DNA of 64,000 bases from Dokdonella_A soli (GCF_039523175.1 NZ_BAAAEU010000010.1:1-64000), one strand, 5' to 3'; numbered from the stretch's first letter, positions 26,231-37,552 are shown. Numbers and translations are program-made. The notes: generated by a model not told the origin, from the sequence alone.

Positions 26231-28231
26231 ATGCGCTGCGTCAGTCCCGCATTGATCCTGGCCCTTGTATCCGGATTCGCCCATGCACAGGGCGCTCAGC
26301 GCCACGACCAGATCCTGCTCCAGGGCAACGCTGCCGGTACGCAGACCGTGGAGACGCTCGGCGGCGGCGCCGTGCGCGCCGAGTACTCCTACAACGACCG
26401 TGGCCGCGGTGATCATGTCACCGCGACCTGGACGCTCGACGCCGCCGGCATCCCGGTCGCGTACGAGGGGCATGGCAACGACTACATGAAGGCGCCGGTC
26501 GAGGAGCAGTTCGCGCTCAAGGACGGCAAGGCGAGCTGGAAGAGTCGTGCCGAACACGGTGAGCAGGCCGTCACCGCCGCCGCGTTCTATATACCGGCGA
26601 ACGCGCCGCCGGAATTCCTCGGCGTGCTCGCACGCGCCTTGCTGAAGACACCGGGCCACAAGCTCTCGCTGCTGCCCGCCGGCGAAGCGAGCATCGAGGC
26701 CGCCGGCAATGTCAGCGTCGACGGCCCGTCAAGCAAGACTCCGTTCACGCAGTACCGCATCACCGGCCTCGGCTTCACGCCGCAGGCGGTCTGGCTGGAC
26801 AAGGGCGGCAATACCGCGGCCATCGTTTCAGGCTGGTTCTCGGTGATCCCCGACGGCCGCGAAGCGGCGATTCCACCGCTGCAGGCCGCGCAGGACGAAG
26901 CGGACAACGCATGGTCGGCGCGGCTTGCGAAAGAGCTGGCGCATGCTCCGAAAGGCGATCTGGTGCTGCGCAACGCGCGCCTGTTCGATCCACGTGATCT
27001 TTCGGTGACACCCGGCACCAGCGTGCTGGTGCGCGGCGAACGTATCGTGCGCATCGCGCCGGATGCCGAACTCAAGCCCGCCGCCGGTGCCGAGACGATC
27101 GACGCGCGCGGCCGCTTCCTGATGCCGGGCCTGTGGGACAACCACCAGCATTTCAGCGACATCGATGGCGCGCTCGACATCGCGAACGGCGTGACCAGCG
27201 CGCGCGACATGGCCAACGACACCGACGGATTCCTGAAGCGCGTCGAGCGCTTCGACGCCGGCACGGAACTCGGCCCGCGCGTACTGAAGGCCGGCATCAT
27301 CGACGGCACCGGCGAGTTCGCCGGGCCCACCAAGATGCGCGTGGACACCGCGGAAGAGGCGATCAAGGACGTCGACTGGTATGCCGACCACGGCTACGCG
27401 CAGATCAAGATCTACTCATCGGTGAAGTCCGAACTGATGCCGCTCATCGCCGAGCGCGCACATGCGCGCGGCCTGCGCGTCAGCGGTCATGTGCCGGCCT
27501 TCATGTCGGCGCAGCAATTCATCGAGGGCGGCGCGGACGAGATCCAGCACCTCAATTTCATCGAGTTGAATTTCCTTTATCCGGAGGTCAAGGAAACGCG
27601 CAACCGCGATCGCTTCATCAAGGTGGCCGAGCATGCGCGCGAATTCACGCCCGAAAAGCCGCAGGTGCGCGACTTCATCACGTTCCTGAAGCGGCATCAC
27701 ACCGTGCTCGACCCGACCATGAACGTGTTCGAGGGATTGTTCTCAGGCGATCCGGCCGCGGTCACGCCGGGCCTCGAGGACATCGCGCAGCGTCTTCCCC
27801 CGCAGATCCGCCGCGGCCTGCTGAGCGGCGCGCTCGAGGTACCGAAGGGCCAGGAAGCCGCGTACCGCGAAGCGTTCCCGGCGATGCTCAAGCTGCTCAA
27901 GGCGCTGCACGACGCCGGCGTCACCATCATCCCCGGCACCGATGCGCTGGCCGGCTACATGCTGCACCATGAGCTCGAAGTCTATGCGCGCGCCGGCATT
28001 GCACCGGCCGAGGTGCTGCGCATGGCGACGCTGACCTCGGCGCAGGTCATGGGCGTCGAACGCGAGCGCGGCGTGATCATGCCGGGCAGCTACGCGGACA
28101 TGATCCTCGTCGATGGTGATCCATTGAAGAACATCGCCGACATCCGCAAGGTCGACACCGTGATCAAGAACGGCAAGGTCTACGATCCGGCGGCGATCGA
28201 GAAGGCGCTAGGCATCCTGCCACGGCGTTAG
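26231..28231 (+). CDS. secreted amidohydrolase family protein
   Basis: A 666-residue protein with a signal peptide (SPALILALVSGFAHA-QG) from ATG 26231, GGAG about 10 nt upstream. The N-terminal about 235 residues are a beta-rich region. The C-terminal TIM-barrel amidohydrolase domain starts DLVLRNARLFDPRDLSV and has LWDNHQHFSD with the HxH metal pair, GHVPAFM, HLNF, GTDALAGYMLHHE with the late Asp, and RGVIMPGSYADMILVDGDPL. Secreted members hydrolyse peptides, lactones or cyclic amides in the periplasm. It is divergent from the EPS genes and probably unrelated to them. The natural substrate is unknown. Confidence 0.82.
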   Translation: MRCVSPALILALVSGFAHAQGAQRHDQILLQGNAAGTQTVETLGGGAVRAEYSYNDRGRGDHVTATWTLDAAGIPVAYEGHGNDYMKAPVEEQFALKDGKASWKSRAEHGEQAVTAAAFYIPANAPPEFLGVLARALLKTPGHKLSLLPAGEASIEAAGNVSVDGPSSKTPFTQYRITGLGFTPQAVWLDKGGNTAAIVSGWFSVIPDGREAAIPPLQAAQDEADNAWSARLAKELAHAPKGDLVLRNARLFDPRDLSVTPGTSVLVRGERIVRIAPDAELKPAAGAETIDARGRFLMPGLWDNHQHFSDIDGALDIANGVTSARDMANDTDGFLKRVERFDAGTELGPRVLKAGIIDGTGEFAGPTKMRVDTAEEAIKDVDWYADHGYAQIKIYSSVKSELMPLIAERAHARGLRVSGHVPAFMSAQQFIEGGADEIQHLNFIELNFLYPEVKETRNRDRFIKVAEHAREFTPEKPQVRDFITFLKRHHTVLDPTMNVFEGLFSGDPAAVTPGLEDIAQRLPPQIRRGLLSGALEVPKGQEAAYREAFPAMLKLLKALHDAGVTIIPGTDALAGYMLHHELEVYARAGIAPAEVLRMATLTSAQVMGVERERGVIMPGSYADMILVDGDPLKNIADIRKVDTVIKNGKVYDPAAIEKALGILPRR

Positions 28232-28259
28232 AGGATGGCGTGCGCCGGCGCTGACGCAG

Positions 28260-28294
28260 CGTAGCGACGATCTTCGCGGGACGTCGCCGCTACG
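28260..28294. repeat. hairpin between convergent genes
   Basis: CGTAGCGACG and CGTCGCCGCTACG form a stem with one bulged base across a 12-nt loop, in the 96 bp between the convergent amidohydrolase and small membrane protein genes. There is no T-tract. It looks like a REP-type intergenic palindrome that could act as an mRNA end for both genes. Confidence 0.4.
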
Positions 28295-28327
28295 TGCTTC
28301 AGCGAATTTGTCGTTACGGCGAGGCGA

Positions 28328-28849
28328 TCAATCGTCGGAGTGAACCACGAGCATCCAGGCGCTGCGGCTGCCCGAGATCAGCAGGACCATCGGGCTGGAT
28401 GCAAGCAGCGACCACAGAGCGTCCGAATCGACCATTCCTCGAAGCGCGATCACGCCGGTGCAGAGGACGCCAGAATTGCCCATCAGCGAGAGCAGAAAGC
28501 GCTGCACGATCTGGCCGCGAGCGCGCGCGTCGGCCGTGCGCGTCACGGCACCATACAGGCCGCGAAGGACACGTAGCAGCGCGACGAGAGCGAGCGCGAT
28601 CAGCACGTATCCGGCCGCGTCCGCCGACAGACCGGGCAGCAGCAGCGTGAGCGACAGCACGAGCACGGTCAGGAAATCCGCGAACGTTTGTCGGGCAAGG
28701 TCGCGCAGTTCGGGGCGGCCGCGCAGGCCGAGCGACTTGATATTGAAGGTCAGCGCGACGAACACGAGGCCGACCAGGGCGCCGCTGATCTGCGCAAGCG
28801 AACTGAAGTAGGCGCCGAACGGCGCGGCGTGTTCCGAGAACGTGCTCAT
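28328..28849 (-). CDS. small membrane protein of unknown function
   Basis: A 173-residue hydrophobic protein with about four membrane segments (around 17-37, 58-76, 79-98, 116-135, with a further weak one near 145-160). SSLAQISGALVGLVFVALTF is a pattern I have seen in bacterial small membrane proteins without known function. It follows glmU by 35 bp on the same strand and may be co-transcribed with it. No catalytic motif is visible. Confidence 0.6.
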   Translation of the reverse strand: MSTFSEHAAPFGAYFSSLAQISGALVGLVFVALTFNIKSLGLRGRPELRDLARQTFADFLTVLVLSLTLLLPGLSADAAGYVLIALALVALLRVLRGLYGAVTRTADARARGQIVQRFLLSLMGNSGVLCTGVIALRGMVDSDALWSLLASSPMVLLISGSRSAWMLVVHSDD

Positions 28850-28884
28850 CGGGGAGGTCAGGTCGGACGATCCGTGGCGGAGCG

Positions 28885-30249
28885 TTATTTACGTGGTCGC
28901 TTCCAGCCCGGAATCGTTGTCTGCTTCGCACGCGCGATGCTGAGCTCGCCGGGCGGCGCATTCTTGCCGATCGCGGAACCGGCACCGATCGTCGCATCCT
29001 TGCCGATTCGCACCGGCGCGATCAGCGCGGTGTTGGAGCCGACGAAGACGCCATCCTCGATGGTGGTCACATGCTTGCCCACGCCGTCGTAGTTGCAGGT
29101 GATCGTGCCGGCGCCGATGTTCACTTCGCTGCCGATCTCGGCGTCGCCGAGATAGCTCAGGTGGTTTGCCTTCGAGTTCTCGCCGAGGCGCGCCTTCTTG
29201 GTCTCGACGAAGTTGCCGACGCGCGTGCCGGCGGCGAGTTCGGTGCCCGCGCGCAGGCGCGCGAATGGCCCGATGTTGCAGGGTCCGTAGGTGACGACGC
29301 CGTCGAGGTTGCAGTGTGAATGCACGACGGTGCCGGCGGCCAGCGTCGAATTGCGGATGCGGCAGTACGGGCCGATCTGCACTTCGTCGCCGAGTTCGAC
29401 CAGGCCTTCGAGGATCACGTCGATGTCGATCTCGACGTCGCGACCGACACGCACGTCGCCGCGCACGTCGAAGCGCACCGGGTCGGCGAAGCGCACGCCG
29501 GCCGCGGCCAGATGCGTCGCGCGCAGGCGCTGGTACAGACGCTCCAGCGCCGCGAGCTGCCACGGGTCGTTCGCGCCGAACACCTCCTGCGGATTGATGC
29601 ACAGGCTCGCCTCGGCGGGCTGGCCTTCGTCGTTGGCCTGCGCGAAGACGTCGGTCAGGTAGTACTCGCGCTGCGCATTCGCGTCGGTCAGGTGGTCGAT
29701 CCAGACACGTAGACGGCGCGCGTCGGCGGCGAGGATGCCGCTGTTGATCCAGGTGATCGCGCGCTGTTCGGGCGTGCACTCCTTTTCCTCGACGATCGCG
29801 CGCACGCGGCCGATGCCGTCACGCACGACACGGCCGTAGCCATAGGGGTTGTCGAGCTGGGTCACCAGCGCGGCGAGCGGGGTTTCCAGTGCAAGCAGCT
29901 TGCGCAGCGTATCGGTGCGGATCAGCGGCACATCGCCGTAGAGCACGAGCACGCGCGCATCCTCGGGTACGCCCGGCATCGCGAGTTTGGCCGCGTGACC
30001 GGTGCCGCGCTGCTCGGGCTGATGCACCCAGGTGATATCACCGAGATCGGTCAGCGCGGTCTGCACCTGTTCGCCGAGGTGGCCGTACACCACATGGATG
30101 CGTGCTGGCTGCAGTGCGCGCGCAGTGTCGAGCACATGCGCGAGCATCGGCCGCCCGGCGAGCGGCATCAGCACCTTCGGCTTGGCCGACTTCATCCGCT
30201 TGCCCTCGCCGGCAGCGAGGACGATCACATGCAAAGGAGTGCCCGTCAC
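28885..30249 (-). CDS. glmU: bifunctional GlmU uridylyltransferase/acetyltransferase
   Basis: A 454-residue protein, normal for GlmU. The N-terminal pyrophosphorylase domain has VIVLAAGEGKRMKSAKPKVL. The YGDVPLI metal site, QREYYLTDVF and GANDPWQL follow, and then the left-handed beta-helix with VGNFVETKKA, ANHLSYLGDA, GAGTITCNYDG and VGSNTALIAP. It acetylates glucosamine-1-phosphate and transfers UMP to give UDP-GlcNAc for peptidoglycan, LPS and probably the EPS here. The GTG start has AGGGGA 6 nt upstream and gives the family-standard N-terminus; the frame is open further upstream but non-coding. It lies downstream of the atp operon terminator, a conserved gammaproteobacterial order. Confidence 0.95.
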   Translation of the reverse strand: MTGTPLHVIVLAAGEGKRMKSAKPKVLMPLAGRPMLAHVLDTARALQPARIHVVYGHLGEQVQTALTDLGDITWVHQPEQRGTGHAAKLAMPGVPEDARVLVLYGDVPLIRTDTLRKLLALETPLAALVTQLDNPYGYGRVVRDGIGRVRAIVEEKECTPEQRAITWINSGILAADARRLRVWIDHLTDANAQREYYLTDVFAQANDEGQPAEASLCINPQEVFGANDPWQLAALERLYQRLRATHLAAAGVRFADPVRFDVRGDVRVGRDVEIDIDVILEGLVELGDEVQIGPYCRIRNSTLAAGTVVHSHCNLDGVVTYGPCNIGPFARLRAGTELAAGTRVGNFVETKKARLGENSKANHLSYLGDAEIGSEVNIGAGTITCNYDGVGKHVTTIEDGVFVGSNTALIAPVRIGKDATIGAGSAIGKNAPPGELSIARAKQTTIPGWKRPRK

Positions 30250-30278
30250 AGAAAATCCCCTGATGAGATGCAGCGCAC

Positions 30279-30284
30279 ATTCTA
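30279..30284 (-). promoter_or_regulatory. candidate -10 element of glmU
   Basis: TAGAAT on the minus strand differs from the sigma-70 -10 consensus by one base and would give a leader of about 22-25 nt before the GTG start. The region 17 bp upstream has no convincing -35. It fits glmU having its own promoter after the atp terminator. Confidence 0.35.
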
Positions 30285-30419
30285 GACGGGCCGGGTTCGC
30301 CGTGGCGCGCCGCTGTTCCGCCCGGCGATGGCGTTGGTCGACGTGGAGGGCAGGCGAGCGCACCAGCGGTGGCTCACAGCCACGGGCGAAGTTCTGGTTG
30401 CAGTGCAGCATCAATCCGT

Positions 30420-30449
30420 GAAACAAAAACGCCGGCTCGCGCCGGCGTT
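30420..30449 (-). terminator. rho-independent terminator of the atp operon
   Basis: On the minus strand AACGCCGGC and GCCGGCGTT form a 9-bp stem with a GCGA tetraloop at 30428-30449, followed by TTTTGTTT. It lies 31 bp after the atpC stop, so it ends the ATP synthase transcript before glmU. Confidence 0.85.
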
Positions 30450-30480
30450 CGTCGATTCGCAGACGGCTGCGACCGGTCGA

Positions 30481-30903
30481 TCAATGCTTGAGCGAGCGCC
30501 GCAGCCGTTCCAGAGCCTGCAACTGCGCGAGGGCCTGGGCGAGCTGCGCCTGCGCCTGCGCGATCTCGAGCGCATCGGAGCGGTTCGCCAGCGCACGCTC
30601 GGCTTCTTCCTTCGCGTTGCGTGCGGCGGCCTCGTCCAGATCCCTGGCACGGATCGCGGTGTCGGCGAGCACAGTCACGACGCTCGGCTGCACCTCCAGG
30701 ATGCCGCCCGAAACGTAGAAGAACTGCTCTTCACCGTTTTCGAGCAGCACGCGCACCTGGCCCGGCTTGAGGCGGGTGATCAGCGGCGCATGGCGCGGCG
30801 CGATGCCGAGCTCGCCCATCTCGCCGGTCGCGATGACCATCTGCGCGTTGCCGTGGAAGATTTCTTCCTCGGCGCTGACGATGTCGCAGCGGATTGTGCT
30901 CAT
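30481..30903 (-). CDS. atpC: F1 ATP synthase epsilon subunit
   Basis: A 140-residue protein with the N-terminal beta sandwich (CDIVSAEEEIFHGNAQMVIA, GELGIAPRHAPLITRLKPG) and the C-terminal helical hairpin rich in Ala/Glu/Arg. It is the central-stalk epsilon subunit that couples and inhibits F1. It is the last gene of the operon, followed by a terminator. A 131-nt gap with a large inverted repeat separates it from atpD, unlike the tight spacing usual in this operon. Confidence 0.95.
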   Translation of the reverse strand: MSTIRCDIVSAEEEIFHGNAQMVIATGEMGELGIAPRHAPLITRLKPGQVRVLLENGEEQFFYVSGGILEVQPSVVTVLADTAIRARDLDEAAARNAKEEAERALANRSDALEIAQAQAQLAQALAQLQALERLRRSLKH

Positions 30904-30928
30904 TGTTTCTCTCGCTTCGCTCGATCAA

Positions 30929-31021
30929 CGGGAATCGGGAATGGGGAATCGGGAATGGTCAAAGCAGGCTTCGTCGGTTTGTCGCTTTTGACGATTCCCG
31001 ATTCCCCATTCTCGATTCCCG
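30929..31021. repeat. large inverted repeat between atpD and atpC
   Basis: Two 35-nt arms (30929-30963 and 30987-31021) match at 33 of 35 positions in inverted orientation, with a 23-nt loop. Each arm is built from GGGAATCGGGAAT-like units (GGGAATC, GGGAATG, GGGGAATC). In the mRNA this is a very stable hairpin between atpD and atpC. It looks like a dispersed intergenic repeat of the REP/BIME kind. Confidence 0.8.
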
Positions 31022-31034
31022 AGAAGAAAGCCGC

Positions 31035-32468
<1,434 letters not shown>

Positions 32469-32535
32469 TGGAATGCTCCGGATGACTCTTCAAATGTTCG
32501 GTTTGGCGCCGCTATGCGTCGCCGTTGCTTCGAGT

Positions 32536-32560
32536 GCAGCAGCGGTCAAACCGCTGCTGC
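32536..32560 (-). other. hairpin spanning the atpG stop codon
   Basis: In the mRNA GCAGCAGCGG (last codons of atpG) pairs with CCGCTGCTGC over 10 bp, and the 5-nt loop TTTGA contains the TGA stop of atpG. No T-tract follows, so it is probably an RNA-stability or translation-spacing element and not a terminator. Confidence 0.55.
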
Positions 32561-33409
32561 TCCTCCCACGATTTCCGAGATTTCCTGGGTGATCGCGGCC
32601 TGGCGCGCCTTGTTGTAGATCAGCGTCAACGTACCGATCGCCTTGGTCGCGTTATCCGATGCGCTCTTCATCGCGACCATGCGTGCGGCGTGCTCGCTGG
32701 CGAGGTTCTCGAGCACCGCCTGATAGACCAGCGACTCGACGTAGCGCGTCAGCACGTGCTCGAGCACGGTTTCTGCGTCCGGTTCGTAGATGTAGTCCCA
32801 CGCGTGCGTGGTCGCCATTTCCTCCGACGGCGGCAGCGGCAGCAACGGATGCACCGTCGCCTTCTGCGTCATCGTGTTGACGAAGTCGTTGTAGACCAAG
32901 CTGAGCCGATCGACACGGCCGGCGGTGTATTCGTCGAGCATGACCTTGATCACGCCGATCAGCTGCGCGATCTGCGGCTTCTCGCCGAGGTGGGTCACGC
33001 TGGCGACCAGGTTGACCTTGAGGCGCTTGAAGAACTGCGTCGCCTTCTGACCGATGCAGACCACATCGACTTCGACGCCCTTGTCCTGCCACTGGCGGAT
33101 CTCGCCGAGAAGCTTGCGGAACAGGTTCGAGTTCAGGCCGCCGCACAGGCCACGGTCGGTCGAGACGACCACGTAGCCGACGCGCTTCACGTCGGCGCGC
33201 TCGATCAGGAACGGGTGCTTGTACTCGGCGTTCGCGTGTGCGACGTGGCCGATGGCCTGGCGCATCAGACGCGCGTACGGCCGCGAGGCCTTCATCAGGT
33301 CCTGCGCCTTGCGGATCTTCGACGCCGAGACCATTTCGAGCGCGCGCGTCACCTTGCGCGTGTTCGCGACGCTCTTGATCTTGGTGCGGATTTCTCTTGC
33401 GCCTGCCAT
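32546..33409 (-). CDS. atpG: F1 ATP synthase gamma subunit
   Basis: A 287-residue rotor subunit with the conserved N-terminus MAGAREIRTKIKSVANTRKV, TKALEMVSASK-like TRALEMVSASKIRKAQ, STDRGLCGGLNSNLF in the middle and the C-terminal helix MKSASDNATKAIGTLTLIYN-KARQAAITQE. Length is standard. It lies between atpA and atpD as in all proteobacterial operons; 117 nt with an inverted repeat separate it from atpA. Confidence 0.96.
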   Translation of the reverse strand: MAGAREIRTKIKSVANTRKVTRALEMVSASKIRKAQDLMKASRPYARLMRQAIGHVAHANAEYKHPFLIERADVKRVGYVVVSTDRGLCGGLNSNLFRKLLGEIRQWQDKGVEVDVVCIGQKATQFFKRLKVNLVASVTHLGEKPQIAQLIGVIKVMLDEYTAGRVDRLSLVYNDFVNTMTQKATVHPLLPLPPSEEMATTHAWDYIYEPDAETVLEHVLTRYVESLVYQAVLENLASEHAARMVAMKSASDNATKAIGTLTLIYNKARQAAITQEISEIVGGAAAV

Positions 33410-33426
33410 GTTCTTCGCTCGCTAAA

Positions 33427-33524
33427 CGTGATTCGTCATGTGTGATTCGTGATGGGTAGGGGTCATTCGTGTCGTGAGGATTGTTTGCCCTTTCGAATCA
33501 CGAATGACGATTCACCAATCACGG
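33427..33524. repeat. inverted repeat between atpA and atpG
   Basis: An arm at 33427-33455 and an arm at 33494-33524, both built from GTGATTCGTGA-like units, are imperfect inverted copies (about 22 of 29 positions). They fill most of the 117-nt gap between the two genes. This is a different repeat family from those in the other atp gaps. Confidence 0.65.
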
Positions 33525-33526
33525 CT

Positions 33527-35074
<1,548 letters not shown>

Positions 35075-35132
35075 GGCCCGGGTTCCTTTGTCATGTATCG
35101 CTGTCGCGACGCATGCAGAAATGAGTTTTTAC

Positions 35133-35195
35133 GTGAAAAGTGCGGGCAGGGATGCCCGCTTCCTGATTCTCGCGATCACGGATGATCGCACCAGT
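35133..35195. repeat. double-hairpin repeat, copy A (atpH-atpA gap)
   Basis: Two adjacent hairpins: GCGGGCA/TGCCCGC with loop GGGA (35142-35159) and GCGATC/GATCGC with loop ACGGAT (35172-35189), joined by TTCCTGATTCTC. About 62 bp are homologous to copy B at 36621-36680. Base changes between the copies keep both stems paired, so the structure is conserved. Confidence 0.8.
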
Positions 35196-35728
35196 CAATG
35201 TGCAAGTGCTTGTTCGAGACGCGCCAGCCGCCCGCGCACCGAGCCGTCGATGACGACATCGCCGGCGTCGATGACCGCGCCGCCGAGCATGCCGGCGTCG
35301 ATCGACTGCTCGATCTCGATGTCGCGGCCGAAGCGGCGCTTCAGCGCGTCCTTGAGCTTGGCCTTCTCAGCATCATCAATCGGCGTGGCCGAACGCACGT
35401 TCACCTTGAGCACGCGTTCGGCCTCGTGCTTGAGCTCCTCGAACAGTGCGCCGATCTCCGGCAGCACCGGCAGGCGACCGTTCTCGGCGAGCACGCGCAC
35501 GAAGCAGGCGAACGGGGTGTCGGCGCCTTCGCCTTCCGGCGTGACCAGTGCGGCGAGGTCGTTCTGCGCGACGCGTGGATCGCCGAACAGCGCGGCCACG
35601 CGCGGGTCCGCGGCGACCTGCGCTGCGAACGCGAGCTTGCCGGCCCAGTCGCCGAGCGCGTTGTGCGAACGCGCCAACTCGAACGCGGCGCGCGCGTAGG
35701 GACGGGCGAGGGTGAGGGCGTTGGACAT
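35195..35728 (-). CDS. atpH: F1 ATP synthase delta subunit
   Basis: A 177-residue OSCP-type stalk subunit: LARPYARAAFELARS at the N-terminus and EQSIDAGMLGGAVIDAGDVVIDGSVRGRLARLEQAL at the C-terminus (seen as shorter motifs GGAVI and DGSVRGRL). It connects the peripheral stalk to F1. It starts one base after the atpF stop (TGAcATG), so translation is coupled. Confidence 0.95.
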   Translation of the reverse strand: MSNALTLARPYARAAFELARSHNALGDWAGKLAFAAQVAADPRVAALFGDPRVAQNDLAALVTPEGEGADTPFACFVRVLAENGRLPVLPEIGALFEELKHEAERVLKVNVRSATPIDDAEKAKLKDALKRRFGRDIEIEQSIDAGMLGGAVIDAGDVVIDGSVRGRLARLEQALAH

Positions 35729-35729
35729 G

Positions 35730-36200
35730 TCAGATCTCGGTGACCAACTGGTCGATCAGCGCCTTGTGCGCGTTCGCATCGATCTCGCGGTGCAGGATCT
35801 TCTCCGCGCCGGCGACGGCGAGTGAAGCGACCTTGCCACGCAGTTCCTCGCGGGCACGGTGCGTTTGCGCCTCGATGTCGGCCGCGGCGATCGCCTTCTG
35901 CTTGGTGGCTTCGACGATCGCGTCCTGCTTCGCCTTGTCGACGATCTGCGCGGCCTGCTGGTGCGCCTTGTCGATGATCGTCGCTGCGTCGGCGCGTGCC
36001 TTCTTGATTTCGTCGGCAACGCGCGCGTCGGCATCGGCGAGCTCCTTGCGCGCCTTCTCCGCCTGCGACAGGCCTTCGGCGATCTTGTTCTGCCGATCCT
36101 CGATGGCCGCGATGATGTGCGGCCAGCCGAACTTCATGACCAGCAGGACCACGGCGAAGAACGCCAGGCCCTGAATGACCAAGGTGAGATTGGGAATCAT
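35730..36200 (-). CDS. atpF: Fo ATP synthase b subunit
   Basis: A 156-residue protein: MIPNLTLVIQGLAFFAVVLL, a single N-terminal membrane helix, then a long charged Ala-rich coiled coil (about 30-150) forming the peripheral stalk. ATG 36200 is the true start: AGGAG lies 7 nt upstream and length matches the family; the open frame further upstream is spurious. It lies 55 bp downstream of atpE. Confidence 0.95.
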   Translation of the reverse strand: MIPNLTLVIQGLAFFAVVLLVMKFGWPHIIAAIEDRQNKIAEGLSQAEKARKELADADARVADEIKKARADAATIIDKAHQQAAQIVDKAKQDAIVEATKQKAIAAADIEAQTHRAREELRGKVASLAVAGAEKILHREIDANAHKALIDQLVTEI

Positions 36201-36255
36201 CGTCTGCTCCTGCGTGGCGACGGCCGCCGGCCGCCGCACGGACGCTGCGGGTTTA

Positions 36256-36543
36256 TTACTTGGCGCCGATGTGGCCGAGCAGCGGGTTCGCGAACAGCAG
36301 CAACAGCGCGATCGCGACGCCGATCATCGGCACCGCGTCGAGCAGACCGGCGACGATGAACATCTTGGTCTGCAGCATCGGGGTCAGTTCCGGCTGGCGC
36401 GAGGAGCCTTCGAGGAACTTGCCGCCGAGGATCGCGAAGCCGATCGCGGTACCGAGGGCGCCGAGGCCGATCAGGAGGGCGGCAGCGATGACGGTCATGC
36501 TCAGGACATCGGCGACCTGGGCGACGTTGGCGATGGTTTCCAT
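36256..36543 (-). CDS. atpE: Fo ATP synthase c subunit
   Basis: A 95-residue helical hairpin. Helix 1 is glycine-rich (ALLIGLGALGTAIGFAILGG), the polar loop is SSRQPEL, and helix 2 carries the proton-binding Asp in AGLLDAVPMIGVAIAL. The Gln/Glu/Ser-Thr set of sodium-type c subunits is missing, so it is proton-driven. CGGAGAAAA precedes the start. The 139-nt gap to atpB carries repeat copy B just upstream of this highly expressed gene. Confidence 0.96.
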   Translation of the reverse strand: METIANVAQVADVLSMTVIAAALLIGLGALGTAIGFAILGGKFLEGSSRQPELTPMLQTKMFIVAGLLDAVPMIGVAIALLLLFANPLLGHIGAK

Positions 36544-36620
36544 GGTTTTCTCCGTGATTCTCTAGGTAAAAGTGAAAGAGGAAACGAGTGAAGCTAAAGC
36601 AAGAAAGAACGAGCTGTTAG

Positions 36621-36680
36621 TTGAAAAGTGCAGGCATGGATGCCTGCTTCTTGATTCTCGCGTTCACGGACGAACGCACA
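36621..36680. repeat. double-hairpin repeat, copy B (atpB-atpE gap)
   Basis: Same layout as copy A: GCAGGCA/TGCCTGC with loop TGGA (36630-36647) and GCGTTC/GAACGC with loop ACGGAC (36660-36677). The G-C to A-T swap in stem 1 and the A-T to T-A swap in stem 2 relative to copy A are compensatory. Confidence 0.8.
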
Positions 36681-36682
36681 AG

Positions 36683-37552
36683 CTAGTGGTTCTCGGCAGC
36701 CATGCTGAGGTACACGAGGCTCAGCACCATGAAGATGAACGCCTGCAGCGTGATGATCAGGATGTGGAACGCGGTCCAGCCGAAGCCGGCGATGAGCTGG
36801 CCGATGCCGAGCGGCCAGGTCGAGAACTGTCCGAGGCTGCTGCCAAGCGTCATCACCGCGATCAGGATGAAGATCAGTTCGCCGGCGTACATGTTTCCGA
36901 ACAGTCGCAAGGACAGCGAAACCGGACGCACGCATTCCTCGATCAGGCGCAGCAGCAGGTTCGGTATGACCAGCAGCACCTTGCCGACCATACCCTCAGC
37001 ATGGAACGGCACGGTCAGGAATTCGGCGAAGAACTTGCCCAGGCCCTTGTGCTTGATGCCGACGTACTGGATCAGCAGGAACACGGTGAGCGCCATGCCG
37101 AGCGTGGTGTTGAGGTCGGCGGTCGGCACCACGCGCAGGTACGCATGCGCCGGATCGTGGCCGGTCGCGGCATGGCCGCTCGCCCACGCCCATGGCAGCA
37201 GGTCGATCGGCAGCAGGTCCATGAAATTCATCAGGAACACGAGGCAGAAGATCGTGATCAGCAGCGGTGCGAGCATCTTGCTCTTGCCGTGGAAGGTCTC
37301 CTTGACGAGGCCGTCGACGAACAGCACCACCATCTCGATCGCGCATTGCAGCTTGCCCGGCACGCCGGCCGTGGAGCGCCGCGCCACGCGCACGAACAGC
37401 ACGAGAAAGACCAGCGCGGTCAGCAGCGTGAAGAACAGCGTGTCCAGATTGAGCGTCATGAACGCGCTGTCGCCGACGCTCAGCTGCAGGTGATGCAGGT
37501 GATGCTGGATGTACTCGGTCATGTTGCCCGAGCCGGCTTCTTCAGTGGCCAT
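36683..37552 (-). CDS. atpB: Fo ATP synthase a subunit
   Basis: A 289-residue membrane protein with five or six transmembrane helices. The proton-channel Arg is in SLSLRLFGNMYAGELIF, and FGWTAFHILIITLQAFIF closes the protein. MTEYIQHHLHHLQL at the N-terminus is typical of gammaproteobacterial AtpB. AGGTAGA precedes the ATG. It starts 4 bp after the atpI stop. Confidence 0.95.
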   Translation of the reverse strand: MATEEAGSGNMTEYIQHHLHHLQLSVGDSAFMTLNLDTLFFTLLTALVFLVLFVRVARRSTAGVPGKLQCAIEMVVLFVDGLVKETFHGKSKMLAPLLITIFCLVFLMNFMDLLPIDLLPWAWASGHAATGHDPAHAYLRVVPTADLNTTLGMALTVFLLIQYVGIKHKGLGKFFAEFLTVPFHAEGMVGKVLLVIPNLLLRLIEECVRPVSLSLRLFGNMYAGELIFILIAVMTLGSSLGQFSTWPLGIGQLIAGFGWTAFHILIITLQAFIFMVLSLVYLSMAAENH

